Shown here: one piece after another, positions 1 through 10,950 of the stretch | How positions within the stretch are numbered: position 1 is the stretch's first letter | Layout of the letters: each line of letters starts with the position of its first letter | Source of the DNA: Streptacidiphilus fuscans | GTDB lineage: Bacteria; Actinomycetota; Actinomycetes; Streptomycetales; Streptomycetaceae | Assembly (NCBI RefSeq): GCF_015690355.1 | Contig: NZ_JADPRT010000002.1 | Location: forward strand, 186,001-250,000 | Length of the DNA: 64,000 nt | Reading direction: 5' to 3' | The notes under the pieces: model-generated | Seen by the model: the letters and a program-made list of their open reading frames with translations, nothing else | Databases searched by the model: none | Told to the model about the DNA's origin: nothing | Made by a program: the position numbers and the translations under genes

Positions 1-907
1 GGACGTCACCCATGCCCAGGATGCGCGAGGCCATCCGGTCCGGGTGGAACGCGTCGAAGTCGTCCAGCTTCTCGCCGTTGGAGGCGAACATGATCTGGCG
101 GCCGGTGATGTGGGCCACCGAGAGCGCGGCGCCACCGCGGGCGTCGCCGTCGAGCTTGGACAGCACCACGCCGGTGAAGTCGACGCCGTCGAGGAAGGCC
201 TGCGCGGTGGTGACCGCGTCCTGGCCGACCATGGCGTCGACGACGAAGAGGACCTCGTCCGGGTTGACGGCGGCGCGGATGTCCGCGGCCTGCTGCATCA
301 TCTCGGCGTCGATGCCGAGGCGACCGGCGGTGTCGACGATGACCACGTCGTACTGCTTGGTCTTGGCGTACTCGATCGAGTCGCGGGCGACCTTGACCGG
401 GTCGCCGACGCCGTTGCCCGGCTCGGGGGCGTAGATCGCGACGCCCGCGCGCTCGGCCATCACGCCGAGTTGGGTCACCGCGTTCGGGCGCTGGAGGTCA
501 CAGGCGACCAGCAGCGGGGTGTGCTTCTGGTCCTTGAGCCACTTGGCCAGCTTTCCGGCCAGGGTGGTCTTACCGGCACCCTGGAGGCCGGCGAGCATGA
601 TGACCGTCGGGCCGGTCTTGGCGTAGCGGAGGCGGCGGGTCTCGCCACCGAGGATGCTGATCAGCTCCTCGTTGACGATCTTGATGACCTGCTGGGCCGG
701 GTTCAGCGCGGCGGAGACCTCCGCGCCGGAGGCACGCTCCTTGATCCGGGCGATGAAGGCACGGACCGCCGGGAGGGCGACGTCCGCCTCCAGCAGGGCG
801 ATCCGGATCTCGCGGGCGGTGGCATCGATGTCCGCCTCGGACAGGCGGCCCTTGCCCCGAAGGTTCTTGAACGTCGCTGCGAGGCGGTCGGAAAGTGTGT
901 CGAACAC
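1..907 (-). CDS. ffh: Signal recognition particle protein Ffh (partial, C-terminus outside window)
   Basis: GTPase subunit of the signal recognition particle, which binds signal sequences on ribosomes and docks to FtsY at the membrane. About 302 N-terminal residues are present. The N-terminal helical bundle is followed by a P-loop GLQGAGKTT at about residue 107, DTAGR, and SKLDGDARGG, then the family-typical FHPDRMASRILGMGDV just before the window edge. The M domain lies to the left. The start is GTG at 907, giving MFDTLSDRLAATFKNLRG, the usual family N-terminus. Identification is secure. The receptor gene ftsY lies 9 kb away in the same orientation. Confidence 0.97.
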   Translation of the reverse strand, partial: MFDTLSDRLAATFKNLRGKGRLSEADIDATAREIRIALLEADVALPAVRAFIARIKERASGAEVSAALNPAQQVIKIVNEELISILGGETRRLRYAKTGPTVIMLAGLQGAGKTTLAGKLAKWLKDQKHTPLLVACDLQRPNAVTQLGVMAERAGVAIYAPEPGNGVGDPVKVARDSIEYAKTKQYDVVIVDTAGRLGIDAEMMQQAADIRAAVNPDEVLFVVDAMVGQDAVTTAQAFLDGVDFTGVVLSKLDGDARGGAALSVAHITGRQIMFASNGEKLDDFDAFHPDRMASRILGMGDV

Positions 908-1079
908 GTCGGTCGCGGGTCCTTGTGACTCGGGGGCGGGTAAGGCTGTCGCCCCCCAGGGTATCCGGACGGCCGCGTGTCCTCGGAACGCACCCGGAAG
1001 CCACCCGTACGGCGGCACCCTGCGCCCACCCCACGCGAGCCTGCGCCCCCGGCCGCCCCACCGTCACCAGCATGGGCCT

Positions 1080-1628
1080 ATGTCGCTGGTTGCCAAGCTG
1101 ATCTACGCCCGTCGGAATCCGCTGCTGAAACGTCTGGTGCAGGAGGTGCTCGCCCTCTACGGCGTGGAGGTGCCCGCCGCCGTCGAGATCGGGCCGGGGC
1201 TGCTCGTCTTCCACCGGGGCTTCGGGCTGGTGCTGCACCCGTACACGACGCTGGGCGCGGACGTCGTGCTCTACAACAACGTCACCGTCGGCCGCGCGGA
1301 CCCCTGGGTGCCGCAGGAGCTGAGCCGGATGGAGCGGGTCGTCGTCGAGGACGGGGCCGTGCTCTGCACCGGCGCGCGGGTGGTCTGCAAGGAGGGCGTG
1401 CTGACCGTGGGCCGGGGGACGATCGTCGGCGCCAACGCCGTGCTGACGCGGTCCACCGGACCGAACGAGATCTGGGCCGGGGTTCCGGCCCGCCGAGTCG
1501 GCTTCCGGCAGCCGCTCGACGGGACACCCGACGGGGCGCTCGACGAGGCCGTGCCCGAGGTTCAGGCCACCAGCGCGCGCTCGACCGACTGCGCCAGCTC
1601 CGTCGCCGCCGCGTCCGACAGCGGCTGA
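1080..1628 (+). CDS. Hexapeptide-repeat acyltransferase, serine O-acetyltransferase-like
   Basis: A 182-residue left-handed beta-helix acyltransferase. Hexapeptide-type repeats run from about residue 33 (VEIGPGLLVFH, then TTLGADVVLYNNVTVG) to about 135 (GRGTIVGANAVL, WAGVPARRVG). This matches short CysE-like serine acetyltransferases, which transfer acetyl from acetyl-CoA to serine, but the long CysE N-terminal domain is absent and the true acceptor could be another hydroxyl or amino group. ATG at 1080 gives MSLVAKLIYARR, a plausible helical cap. It is divergent from ffh, and its last 67 bases overlap the 3' end of glnD on the other strand. Confidence 0.75.
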   Translation: MSLVAKLIYARRNPLLKRLVQEVLALYGVEVPAAVEIGPGLLVFHRGFGLVLHPYTTLGADVVLYNNVTVGRADPWVPQELSRMERVVVEDGAVLCTGARVVCKEGVLTVGRGTIVGANAVLTRSTGPNEIWAGVPARRVGFRQPLDGTPDGALDEAVPEVQATSARSTDCASSVAAASDSG

Positions 1629-4150
1629 CCGGACCGGTCGGTGAGGTAGAAGGCGTCCACCGCGTCCGCGCCCAGGGTGGAGATCCGGGCCCGGTGGACG
1701 CGGATGCCGTTCCCCTCCAGCGCGACGCCGATCCGGTGCAGCAGACCGGGGGCGTCGTGGGCGCGGACCTCCAGCACGGTCGCCGACGCGCTGCTCCCGC
1801 GCGCCACGGTGACCCGGGGCGGCGGGGCGACGCTGCCGCGACGGCGTGGCGCTGCGGCGTCCCGCTCGGCGAGGCGGCGGGTGACGTCCAGGCCGCCGTC
1901 GAGCGCGCGGCGGATGTCGGCGCGCAGCCGGGCCGCCTCGGGGACCTCGCCGAACTCGGCCGCGACCTTCCAGGTCAGCACCAGCACCACGCCCGCGCCG
2001 ACCGGGTCGAGCTCACGGATCGCGGCCGCGCGGACGGTGAGCCGGTGCAGGGCCAGCACCCCGGCCACGGTCGGCAGCACGGACGGGCGGTCCGGCAGTG
2101 CCAGCGTGAGCTCCACGCCCATCGGCTCCGAGCCGTCGGCGCTGTAGGTGGTGCTGTCGTCGACGCCGCTCTCGACGCGGCCCTCGGCCTCGGCGCGGAC
2201 GGAGAGGACCGGGCCCCCGGTGCGAGCGGCCTCGACGGCGAGGCGCTCCTCCTCGGTGGTCGGCTCCAGGGCCGTCTCCGGCGCGGGCGGCTCCCCGGCC
2301 AGGACCGCCGCCGCGCGCTGCACCAGGTCGGCGACGAGCGTGGCCCGCCAGGTGCTCCACGCCGCCGGACCGGTGGCCAGCGCGTCGGCCTCGGTGAGCG
2401 CGTGCAGCAGCTCCAGCGTCCCCGCGTTGCGGACGACGGAGGTGATCGCCTCGATCGTGGCCGGGTCGTCTGGGTCACGCCGCATCGCGGTCTCGACCAG
2501 CAGCAGATGGTGGCGGACCAGCAGCGCCAGCGTCTCCACGTCCGCCTTGTCGAAGCCGAGACGGGCGGCGACGTCGCGGGTGATCACCTCACCGGCCTCG
2601 GAGTGGTCGCCCGGCCAGCCCTTGCCGATGTCGTGCAGGAAGGCGGCGACCAGCAGCAGGTCGGGGCGGGCGACGCGGCGGGTCATCGCGGCGGCCCTGA
2701 CCGCCGTCTCGACCAGGTGCCGGTCCACGGTGAAGCGGTGGACGGCGTTGCGCTGCGGGCGGCAGCGGACCCGTTCCCAGTCCGGGAGCAGCCGGGCGAC
2801 CAGACCCTCCGCCTCCAGCGCCTCCCAGACCGGGATCGCGCTCTCCCCCGCGCCGAGCAGCGTGATCAGCTGCTCGCGCGCCTCGTCCGGCCACGGGACC
2901 GGCAGCGGCTTGGTCTCGGCGGCCAGACGGCGCACCGTCGACGGCGCCAGCGGCAGGTCCGCCTGCGCGGCTGCGGCAGCGGCCCGCAGCGGCAGCACCG
3001 GGTCCTGGCCGGGACGCGCGGGCGCGGCGAGCACCGCCTCACCGTCCATTTCCACCACGCCCTCGGCCAGCGGCCGACGCGGAGCCGGGCCGCGTCCGGC
3101 CGCCGCGCCGAAGCCGTTGCCGCCGATCCCCCCGATACCGCCGATGCCTCCGAAGAGCGCGCGGCGGGTGCGTCCGCTGCGGGACCGCAGCACCCGCTCC
3201 ACCTCGCGCCAGGTGACGTCGGAGGCGTAGGCGATGACGCGGGCAGCCTCGTACACCTCGCGGAGCAGGATGTCCGCGTCGAGCAGGCCGAGTCGCTCGG
3301 CGACGGCGTCCTGCTCCTGGAGGCTGAGCCGGTCCGTGGCGCGTCCGGTGACCAGGTGCAGTGCGTCGCGGACGTCGCGCAGCCGCCCGGCCGCCTCGCT
3401 CAGCCCGGCGCGCGGCGCGTCGGCGATCCAGGAGGCGGCGACGGCGCCGAGCGCGGTGACGTCCCGCAGCCCGCCGCGTGCCTCCTTCAGGTCGGGCTCC
3501 AGCAGGAAGGCCAACTCACCCTGGCGCTCGGCGCGTTCGCGGCAGAGCTGATGCAGTTCGGGCAGCCGCTTGGGCGCGCCGGCCCGCCAGTCGGCGAGCA
3601 CGGTGGAGCGCAGCTGCGCGGTGAGTTCCGGGTCGCCCGCGACATGGCGGGCGTCGAGCAGGCCCAGCTGGGCCTTGAGGTCCTCGGCGGCGACCTTGCG
3701 GGCCTGGCCGAGGTCCCGGACGGAGTGGTCCAGCGCCAGGCCCAGGTCCCAGATGGGGTACCAGAGTTGCTCGGCCAGCGAGGCGACGGCGGTGCCGCGC
3801 ATGCCCCGCGCGCCACCGTCGTGGAGCAGCAGCACGTCGACGTCGCTGCGCGGGGAGAGCTCGCCGCGACCGTAGCCGCCGACGGCGACCAGGGCGATAC
3901 CCCGGGGAGTCTGCGCGTTCTGGCCGTCCTGACCGACCTGGCCGCTCCCGCCGGACTGACCGGCCTGTCGCTTCAGCGCGTCGGTGAACAGCCCGGCGAG
4001 CCAACGGTCCGTCAGTTCGGCAAGTGCGGCCCGGCGTTGGGCACCGTCCAGGGCGGCCTCCTGGCCGTCACCCGCCCGGCTCCCGTCGGCCCGCAGCAGC
4101 GCCAGCCGCTGGGCGGCGTACCCGGTCTCCTCGCCCTGCTGGTCCGTCAC
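1562..4150 (-). CDS. glnD: PII adenylyltransferase/deadenylylase GlnD
   Basis: Bifunctional nucleotidyltransferase that modifies PII in response to nitrogen status; in Streptomyces the modification is reported to be adenylylation of GlnK. The 862-residue protein has the N-terminal nucleotidyltransferase motif VGGYGRGELSPRSDVDVLLL, an HD domain with HDIGKGWPGDHSEAGE, and two C-terminal ACT segments (the second includes APGLLHRIGVAL). A Gly-Gly-Ile repeat tract sits mid-protein (GIGGIGGIGGNG). The GTG start at 4150 has a GGAGGAG ribosome site 8 nt upstream; the frame stays open further upstream but without one. It is the last gene of amtB-glnK-glnD. Confidence 0.93.
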   Translation of the reverse strand: MTDQQGEETGYAAQRLALLRADGSRAGDGQEAALDGAQRRAALAELTDRWLAGLFTDALKRQAGQSGGSGQVGQDGQNAQTPRGIALVAVGGYGRGELSPRSDVDVLLLHDGGARGMRGTAVASLAEQLWYPIWDLGLALDHSVRDLGQARKVAAEDLKAQLGLLDARHVAGDPELTAQLRSTVLADWRAGAPKRLPELHQLCRERAERQGELAFLLEPDLKEARGGLRDVTALGAVAASWIADAPRAGLSEAAGRLRDVRDALHLVTGRATDRLSLQEQDAVAERLGLLDADILLREVYEAARVIAYASDVTWREVERVLRSRSGRTRRALFGGIGGIGGIGGNGFGAAAGRGPAPRRPLAEGVVEMDGEAVLAAPARPGQDPVLPLRAAAAAAQADLPLAPSTVRRLAAETKPLPVPWPDEAREQLITLLGAGESAIPVWEALEAEGLVARLLPDWERVRCRPQRNAVHRFTVDRHLVETAVRAAAMTRRVARPDLLLVAAFLHDIGKGWPGDHSEAGEVITRDVAARLGFDKADVETLALLVRHHLLLVETAMRRDPDDPATIEAITSVVRNAGTLELLHALTEADALATGPAAWSTWRATLVADLVQRAAAVLAGEPPAPETALEPTTEEERLAVEAARTGGPVLSVRAEAEGRVESGVDDSTTYSADGSEPMGVELTLALPDRPSVLPTVAGVLALHRLTVRAAAIRELDPVGAGVVLVLTWKVAAEFGEVPEAARLRADIRRALDGGLDVTRRLAERDAAAPRRRGSVAPPPRVTVARGSSASATVLEVRAHDAPGLLHRIGVALEGNGIRVHRARISTLGADAVDAFYLTDRSGQPLSDAAATELAQSVERALVA

Positions 4151-4253
4151 GTCGCTCGCTCCTCCGGTGTGCGGATACGGCGGAGCGGATCCGCGGCCCT
4201 CCTCGGCCCTCGGATCCGCCCCACCTCTTGCTGCCTGCCGGCCGTTGTCGCGA

Positions 4254-5967
<1,714 letters not shown>

Positions 5968-6062
5968 CGGCGTCTCCTCGAATGTCGGGCCGATCAGTCC
6001 CCGGGCATCCGTCCCGTGCCCCCGGGGTCGTCGGCTGATGCTGAGGAGATTGACGGAGGCCC

Positions 6063-6100
6063 GTTTCCGTCGATGCGTGCGGATGTTTCGCGGGCGTGAC
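6063..6100 (-). promoter_or_regulatory. GlnR box upstream of amtB
   Basis: Read on the minus strand this is GTCAC-N6-GAAAC-N6-ACGCA-N6-GAAAC. The published Streptomyces GlnR box is gTnAC-N6-GaAAC repeated. Three of the four half-sites match well and all spacers are exactly 6 nt; the third half-site (ACGCA) is degenerate. It lies 96-133 nt before the amtB start, the expected position for nitrogen-limitation activation by GlnR. Confidence 0.8.
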
Positions 6101-6278
6101 GAAGCTGACGCCGGTGTTACGCAGGGGTGAACCGGAGCTCACAGAAAACCGGCCGCGAGAACCGTCCGAATGACCTGGCGTGGGGGTGCCGAGTCGGGTG
6201 AAGGGGGACGGGCCTCGCGGCCGGGGTCTCTCCGGGGAATTCCGGGGTTCTTCGAGGATTTCCGCAGGTTCGCGCTGG

Positions 6279-7739
6279 TCAGGCGGAGTTCCGCTGGGCC
6301 AGGGAGTCGGGGAGGGTCTGGTCGATCTGCTCGCGCAGCTCCCGCACCCGCTCGACGCCCTTGAACTCGCGGACGGCCGCCTCGGTCGTCTTGCGCAGGC
6401 GCGTGTTGACACGCTCGGAGCGGATCTGCGCGGCTATCTCCATGGCCTGCTCGGCGGAGTCGGCCGCGGCCTCCGGCTGCCGCTGGAGCAGGTGGACGCT
6501 GGCCATGCCGATCAGGTTGAGCGCGTACGAGCGCTTGTGGTCCCCGTCCTCCGCGAAGAGCTCGACGGCCTGCGAGATCTCCGGCTCGGCCTGCAGCGCG
6601 TACACCTGGCTGCGGCCGGTGTGGTAGCAGAGGTCGCGGTAGGAGTGGCCGTTCTCGGCGTGGAGTTCGGCCTCGGAGAAGAAGGTCAGCCAGTCGGGTG
6701 TGACGTCCTTGGCGCCGGCGTCGTCGAAGGCGTCCTCGGCGTGACGGGCCGCCCGGTAGCACTTGTTGGCCTCGCCGAGGTTGGCGTAGGCGCGCGCCTC
6801 CATGGCGTGCATCAGCGCGAGTTGGCGCGAAGTCGCCGTGTCGCGGGAGCCGTACTGGGCGAGGTGGATGAGTTCCAGGGCGTCGTTGGGCCGGTTGAGG
6901 TGGATCATCTGCCGGCACATGTCCGTCAGCACCAGCCCGCCGAAGGGCCGGTCACCGGCCTCCTTGGCGGCGTGCAGGGCGAGCACGTAGTACTTCTGGG
7001 CGCTCGGGTGCATGCCCACGTCGTAGGACATCCAGCCCGCGAGATGGGCGAGTTGGGCCGTGGTCTGGAAAAGGCGCTTGGTGGTCTGCGGGCTGTAGCT
7101 CTCCTGGAGCAGGTCGCAGACCTCGTGCAGCTGGCCGACCACGGCCTTGCGGCGCAGGCCGCCGCCGTTCTGGGCGTCCCACTGACGGAACATCACCACG
7201 GTGGACTCGAGCAGGTCCAGCTCGGGGGCGGAGAGGCGGCCGGTCACCGGGGCGCCCTCACGGGCGGCGGTCAGCGCGGTGGTCGGCATGCCGTTGGCTG
7301 CGGGGCTCAGCCAGCGCTGCATCGGCTCGATCAGGGCGGAGCCCGCGGTCAGGGCGAGGGAGGTGCCGAGGAAGCCCCGGCGGTTGAGCATCAGGTCGCT
7401 GCGGGAGTACTCGGAGATCAACTGGACGGTCTGCTCGCCGTTCCACGGCAGGTCGATGCCCGACCCGGCGGTGAGCGGGGCGACCGCCTTGAGGCCGAGG
7501 TCCTCGATCGGGACCGGCGAACCGAATCGGTCGGAGAAGAGCTCGGAGAGGATCTTCGGAATCGGCTCGCGCGGCTGTTCGCCGTCCAGCCAGCGGCGCA
7601 CCCGGGAGGTGTCCGTGCTGATGTGCGCGGCGCCCATCTGCCGGGCCCGCCGGTTGACCTGCCGGGCCAGCTCGCCCTTGGACCAGCCGCTCCTGACGAA
7701 CCACGCCGTCAGCTTCTCATTGGGTTGCTTGTCGCCCAC
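6279..7739 (-). CDS. nsdA: NsdA-type negative regulator of differentiation and antibiotic production
   Basis: A 486-residue protein matching Streptomyces NsdA, whose loss in S. coelicolor is reported to increase sporulation and actinorhodin. The N-terminus (about 1-75) has a helix-turn-helix-like segment (SKGELARQVNRRARQ, then DTSRVRRWLDGEQPRE). The middle and C-terminal part is made of TPR-like helical repeats rich in alanine and tyrosine (EARAYANLGEANKCYRAARH, and others). The position next to amtB agrees with the S. coelicolor order as I remember it. The start is GTG at 7739 with only a weak ribosome site. Confidence 0.85.
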   Translation of the reverse strand: MGDKQPNEKLTAWFVRSGWSKGELARQVNRRARQMGAAHISTDTSRVRRWLDGEQPREPIPKILSELFSDRFGSPVPIEDLGLKAVAPLTAGSGIDLPWNGEQTVQLISEYSRSDLMLNRRGFLGTSLALTAGSALIEPMQRWLSPAANGMPTTALTAAREGAPVTGRLSAPELDLLESTVVMFRQWDAQNGGGLRRKAVVGQLHEVCDLLQESYSPQTTKRLFQTTAQLAHLAGWMSYDVGMHPSAQKYYVLALHAAKEAGDRPFGGLVLTDMCRQMIHLNRPNDALELIHLAQYGSRDTATSRQLALMHAMEARAYANLGEANKCYRAARHAEDAFDDAGAKDVTPDWLTFFSEAELHAENGHSYRDLCYHTGRSQVYALQAEPEISQAVELFAEDGDHKRSYALNLIGMASVHLLQRQPEAAADSAEQAMEIAAQIRSERVNTRLRKTTEAAVREFKGVERVRELREQIDQTLPDSLAQRNSA

Positions 7740-8125
7740 CGCGGAACGCCCCCATCCCGGGCTCTGTCTGACCGTCAGATTCCTTGTCAGCGCGGAAGGT
7801 TGGCATCAATGCCAGTGGCATACCCGCTGACGTGCTCATGTCTGCGAGAGTCCTCGACCCTGCACCAGGAACGTAGCGCGATTTGCGCCGTCCGGGGGAG
7901 CGAGTGCACGGAAACGCCACCTTTCGCCACCCCTACGAGTGAACTTCCGGCGCTGGTCTCACGCTTCACTGGTCATCAGGTCCGCTGCAGCACAGTGAGG
8001 TTCCTGGATAGCACGACGGTCCTCGATCCCGAGGTGCGGTCCGAATTGTCCCGGCGTGCATCAGGCTCCGATGCGCCCCTGCGTAACCAAGGCATCCCCC
8101 GATCGGTTGGAGGTGAGTGGACTTG
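7740..8125. other. Divergent intergenic region between nsdA and the primase-like gene
   Basis: This 386-base gap separates the divergent starts of nsdA and the gene at 8126, so it should carry promoters for both. I see no convincing ORF, RNA structure or clear -10/-35 pair. Short open frames here lack ribosome sites and codon bias. Confidence 0.5.
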
Positions 8126-8653
8126 ATGAGCACCGACACCCTCTTCAGCGAGCGCTTCGGCGATGTCCGGCTCCGGGGTCAGCGCCGTCGCGCCCGTGCC
8201 CACCAGGGCGAGGCCGCGGCGGAGTACGCCACGCGCTGGGGCTGGTCCGTCGCCTTCGACGGCCCCTGGGTCCGCCTGCTCACCGGCCGCGGCTTCGACG
8301 TCCTCGACGTCCCGGAGTCCGCCGGACGCGAGTCGCTGGTCCGGCTCGAACGGATGGGCGTCCGTCCCGGTCCGGTGCTGGCGTCGGGCTCGCGCGCGCT
8401 CTTCCTCGTCGGCCCGGAGACCGCCCGGCAGCTGCCCGAGCTGCTCTACCGCACGGGCTGGGACGACGCCGAGCTCGACCTCGTCTGCCACGGCCCCGGC
8501 GGCTCCGTCCCCGCGCCGCCGTCCCCGGACACGCGGTGGCTCCGCCCGCCGACCCCCGAGAACGCCACCCGCCCGCCGCACGCCAAACTGCTGCTCGGCA
8601 CGCTCGCCTACGCCAGCCACCGCGGCGTGCCGGAGCTGGTCGGGCGGCGCTGA
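8126..8653 (+). CDS. Bifunctional primase/polymerase N-terminal-like small protein
   Basis: A 175-residue protein resembling the short stand-alone proteins annotated as bifunctional DNA primase/polymerase N-terminal domain in Streptomyces. Visible elements are an Ala-rich helix followed by YATRWGWSVAFDGPWVRLLTG and a central LASGSRALFLVG strand. I do not see the complete Asp/His catalytic set of active prim-pol enzymes, so catalytic activity is doubtful. ATG at 8126 has GGAGGTGA 9 nt upstream; a GTG at 8117 is closer than ideal to that site. The genomic position beside nsdA appears conserved. Function is not known. Confidence 0.6.
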   Translation: MSTDTLFSERFGDVRLRGQRRRARAHQGEAAAEYATRWGWSVAFDGPWVRLLTGRGFDVLDVPESAGRESLVRLERMGVRPGPVLASGSRALFLVGPETARQLPELLYRTGWDDAELDLVCHGPGGSVPAPPSPDTRWLRPPTPENATRPPHAKLLLGTLAYASHRGVPELVGRR

Positions 8654-8681
8654 ACCGCACCGGCCCAGCCCAGGGCCCCGC

Positions 8682-9458
8682 TCACGCGGCCGTTCGCGTG
8701 TGCTCGGCGAGGTAGTCCTCCCAGCTGCGGTGGCCGACCGTGGTCCGCTCCCCCAGCGCGAGGTTGTCCCCGTCCCGGTAGGCGCGGCCGACCTTGCCCG
8801 GCAGGTGGAGCGGGAGCAGCGGCCGGTGCTTCCCCTGCGCGGCGAGGTAGCTGCGCGCCAGCTCCCCCATCGAGTACACCGTCGGGCCGGCCAGGTCCGG
8901 GGCCAGCCCGGCGGGCTCGCCGAGCGCCAACTCGGCCAGACGGTCCGCTACATCACGCGGGTCGACCGGCTGCCACCGCATCCCGCCGGGGGCCGGGACC
9001 ACCGGCATCCTGGTCATCTTCTCCATCGTCAGCAGCACCAGGCTGTGGAACTGGGCCGGGCGCAGCACGGTGTACGGGATGCCCGAGTCGACGATCGCCT
9101 GCTCCGCCGCCAGCTTCATCCGGAACCAGGCGAGCGGGACGGTGTCCACGCCGATCACGGAGACGTGGACCAGGTGCCGGACGCCACCCGCCCGCTGCGC
9201 CGCGGCGACCAGGTTCCGGGCCACGGTCCCGTCGCCCTTCGCCGCGCCCGCGATGTGCACCACGGTCTCCACGCCCGCCAGCGCCGCGTCGAGGCCCTCA
9301 CCGGTCAGCAGGTCCCCGACCACGTACTCGATCCCCGGCTCGGCCGCGTGGGCGTGCCGGGAGACGATCCGGACGTCGCGCCCGGCGGCGCGCAGCTGCG
9401 GGACGACCAGGCTGCCCAGGGTTCCGGTGCCGCCGGTGACCAGGACGGGTGAGGTCAT
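8682..9458 (-). CDS. NAD(P)-binding SDR/NmrA-like protein
   Basis: A 258-residue atypical short-chain dehydrogenase/NmrA-type Rossmann protein. The cofactor motif VTGGTGTLGSLVVPQL starts at residue 6, followed by a basic residue at the end of the second strand (VRIVSRH) suggesting NADP. The middle resembles NAD(P)H-binding epimerase-like proteins (VHIAGAAKGD, LRPAQFHSLV). No classical YxxxK is evident, so it may bind cofactor for sensing or quinone reduction rather than act as a standard dehydrogenase. The ATG at 9458 has GGAGAG 6 nt upstream; the longer open frame adds a low-complexity leader without support. Substrate unknown. Confidence 0.75.
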   Translation of the reverse strand: MTSPVLVTGGTGTLGSLVVPQLRAAGRDVRIVSRHAHAAEPGIEYVVGDLLTGEGLDAALAGVETVVHIAGAAKGDGTVARNLVAAAQRAGGVRHLVHVSVIGVDTVPLAWFRMKLAAEQAIVDSGIPYTVLRPAQFHSLVLLTMEKMTRMPVVPAPGGMRWQPVDPRDVADRLAELALGEPAGLAPDLAGPTVYSMGELARSYLAAQGKHRPLLPLHLPGKVGRAYRDGDNLALGERTTVGHRSWEDYLAEHTRTAA

Positions 9459-9656
9459 TGCGCTCTCCAGGGTCTCGAAGGTCTCGGGGTTCTCGAAGCT
9501 CTCTGCGTTCTCTCCGGTGTCGTTCACACAGCGATGACCCCGGCCGGCCCGGGAGTGTGACAGCCGCGCGGGAAATCGCGCGGGAAATAAGGCGGCCCGC
9601 GCCGTCCGGGAGGACGGCACGGGCCGGGGAAGGCGAGGTGGACTCGGCCTGGCGGC

Positions 9657-10871
9657 TCAGCCGAGCAGCGCGTCGACGAAGGCCGCAGGGTCGAAGGGAG
9701 CCAGGTCGTCGGCGCCCTCGCCGAGACCGATCAGCTTGACCGGGACGCCGAGCTGCCGCTGGACGGAGATGACGATGCCGCCCTTGGCGGTGCCGTCGAG
9801 CTTGGTCAGCACGATGCCGGTGATGTCGACCACCTCGGCGAAGACCTTCGCCTGGACGAGACCGTTCTGGCCGGTGGTGGCGTCCAGGACGAGCAGCACC
9901 TCGTCGACCGGGCCGTGCTTCTCGACGACGCGCTTGACCTTGCCGAGCTCGTCCATCAGGCCGGTCTTGGTGTGCAGGCGGCCGGCGGTGTCCACCAGGA
10001 CGGTGTCCGCGCCCTCGGCGATGCCCTCCTTGACCGCGTCGAACGCGACGGAGGCCGGGTCGCCCGCCTCCGGGCCGCGCACGGTGCGGGCGCCGACGCG
10101 CTCGCCCCAGGTCTGCAGCTGGTCGGCCGCGGCGGCACGGAAGGTGTCGGCCGCGCCGAGGACGACGGTGTGGCCGTCTGCGACGAGCACGCGGGCCAGC
10201 TTGCCGCTGGTGGTGGTCTTGCCGACGCCGTTGACGCCGACGACGAGCAGGACCGCCGGGCGGGCCGGGGTCTCGTCGTCGTGGCGGGCGACGTGCAGCG
10301 TGCGGTCGAGGCTCGGGTCGATGAGGGTGATCAGCTCCTCACGCAGAAGGTTGCGGAGCTCCTCCGGCGTGCGGGTGCCGAGCACCTTGACGCGGGTGCG
10401 CAGCCGCTCGACCAGCTCCTGGGTCGGCTGGACGCCGACGTCGGCGGTGAGCAGCAGCTCCTCGATCTCCTCCCAGGTCTCCTCGTCGAGGCGGTCCCGG
10501 GAGAGCAGGGTGAGCAGACCCTTGCCGAGGGAGTTCTGCGAACGCGACAGGCGCGACCGCAGCCGGGTCAGCCGGCCGGCGGTCGGTTCCGGGACCTCCA
10601 GGGCCGGAGCCTCGACCGCCTCGGCGGCCTCGCCCGGGAGCTCGACCTCCGGGGCGGTAGGGCTCTGCTCGGGTGCCGTGACCGCGGCATCCTCGCCGAC
10701 CTGCGGCTCCGCCGTCGGCTCGGCCGTGGCGGCGGGAGCGGGCTTGGTGATCTGCGGCTGCGCCGGAGGAGCGGGCGGCAACTGCTTGCGCCGTCGGCCG
10801 TTGACGACGAGACCGGTGGCCGCCCCGAGGACGACCACAGCGATGACTACAGCAAGAATGACGTATTCCAT
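9657..10871 (-). CDS. ftsY: Signal recognition particle receptor FtsY
   Basis: A 404-residue SRP receptor GTPase. The N-terminus has a membrane segment (YVILAVVIAVVVLGAATGLVV, residues 2-22) and an acidic/Pro-Ala-rich linker typical of actinobacterial FtsY. The NG domain includes VGVNGVGKTTTSGKLA, DTFRAAAADQLQ, DTAGRLHTK and the C-terminal IVLTKLDGTAKGG and LIGLGEGADDLAPFD. The start is placed at ATG 10871, immediately before the membrane segment. It lies 79 nt downstream of smc in the same direction and works with Ffh (window left edge). Confidence 0.96.
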   Translation of the reverse strand: MEYVILAVVIAVVVLGAATGLVVNGRRRKQLPPAPPAQPQITKPAPAATAEPTAEPQVGEDAAVTAPEQSPTAPEVELPGEAAEAVEAPALEVPEPTAGRLTRLRSRLSRSQNSLGKGLLTLLSRDRLDEETWEEIEELLLTADVGVQPTQELVERLRTRVKVLGTRTPEELRNLLREELITLIDPSLDRTLHVARHDDETPARPAVLLVVGVNGVGKTTTSGKLARVLVADGHTVVLGAADTFRAAAADQLQTWGERVGARTVRGPEAGDPASVAFDAVKEGIAEGADTVLVDTAGRLHTKTGLMDELGKVKRVVEKHGPVDEVLLVLDATTGQNGLVQAKVFAEVVDITGIVLTKLDGTAKGGIVISVQRQLGVPVKLIGLGEGADDLAPFDPAAFVDALLG

Positions 10872-10950
10872 GGCCACCCCAGTATCGGGCACAGCCGTCG
10901 GCGACCTGCCGCTGTGTGACGTTTGTCCAACAAGTCACCCGTTCGTCACG

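Noticed and set aside
9459..9620. N-terminal extension of the SDR-like gene (SFENPETFETLESA)
   Set aside because: Low-complexity leader without ribosome site; ATG 9458 has GGAGAG and begins directly before the cofactor-binding motif.
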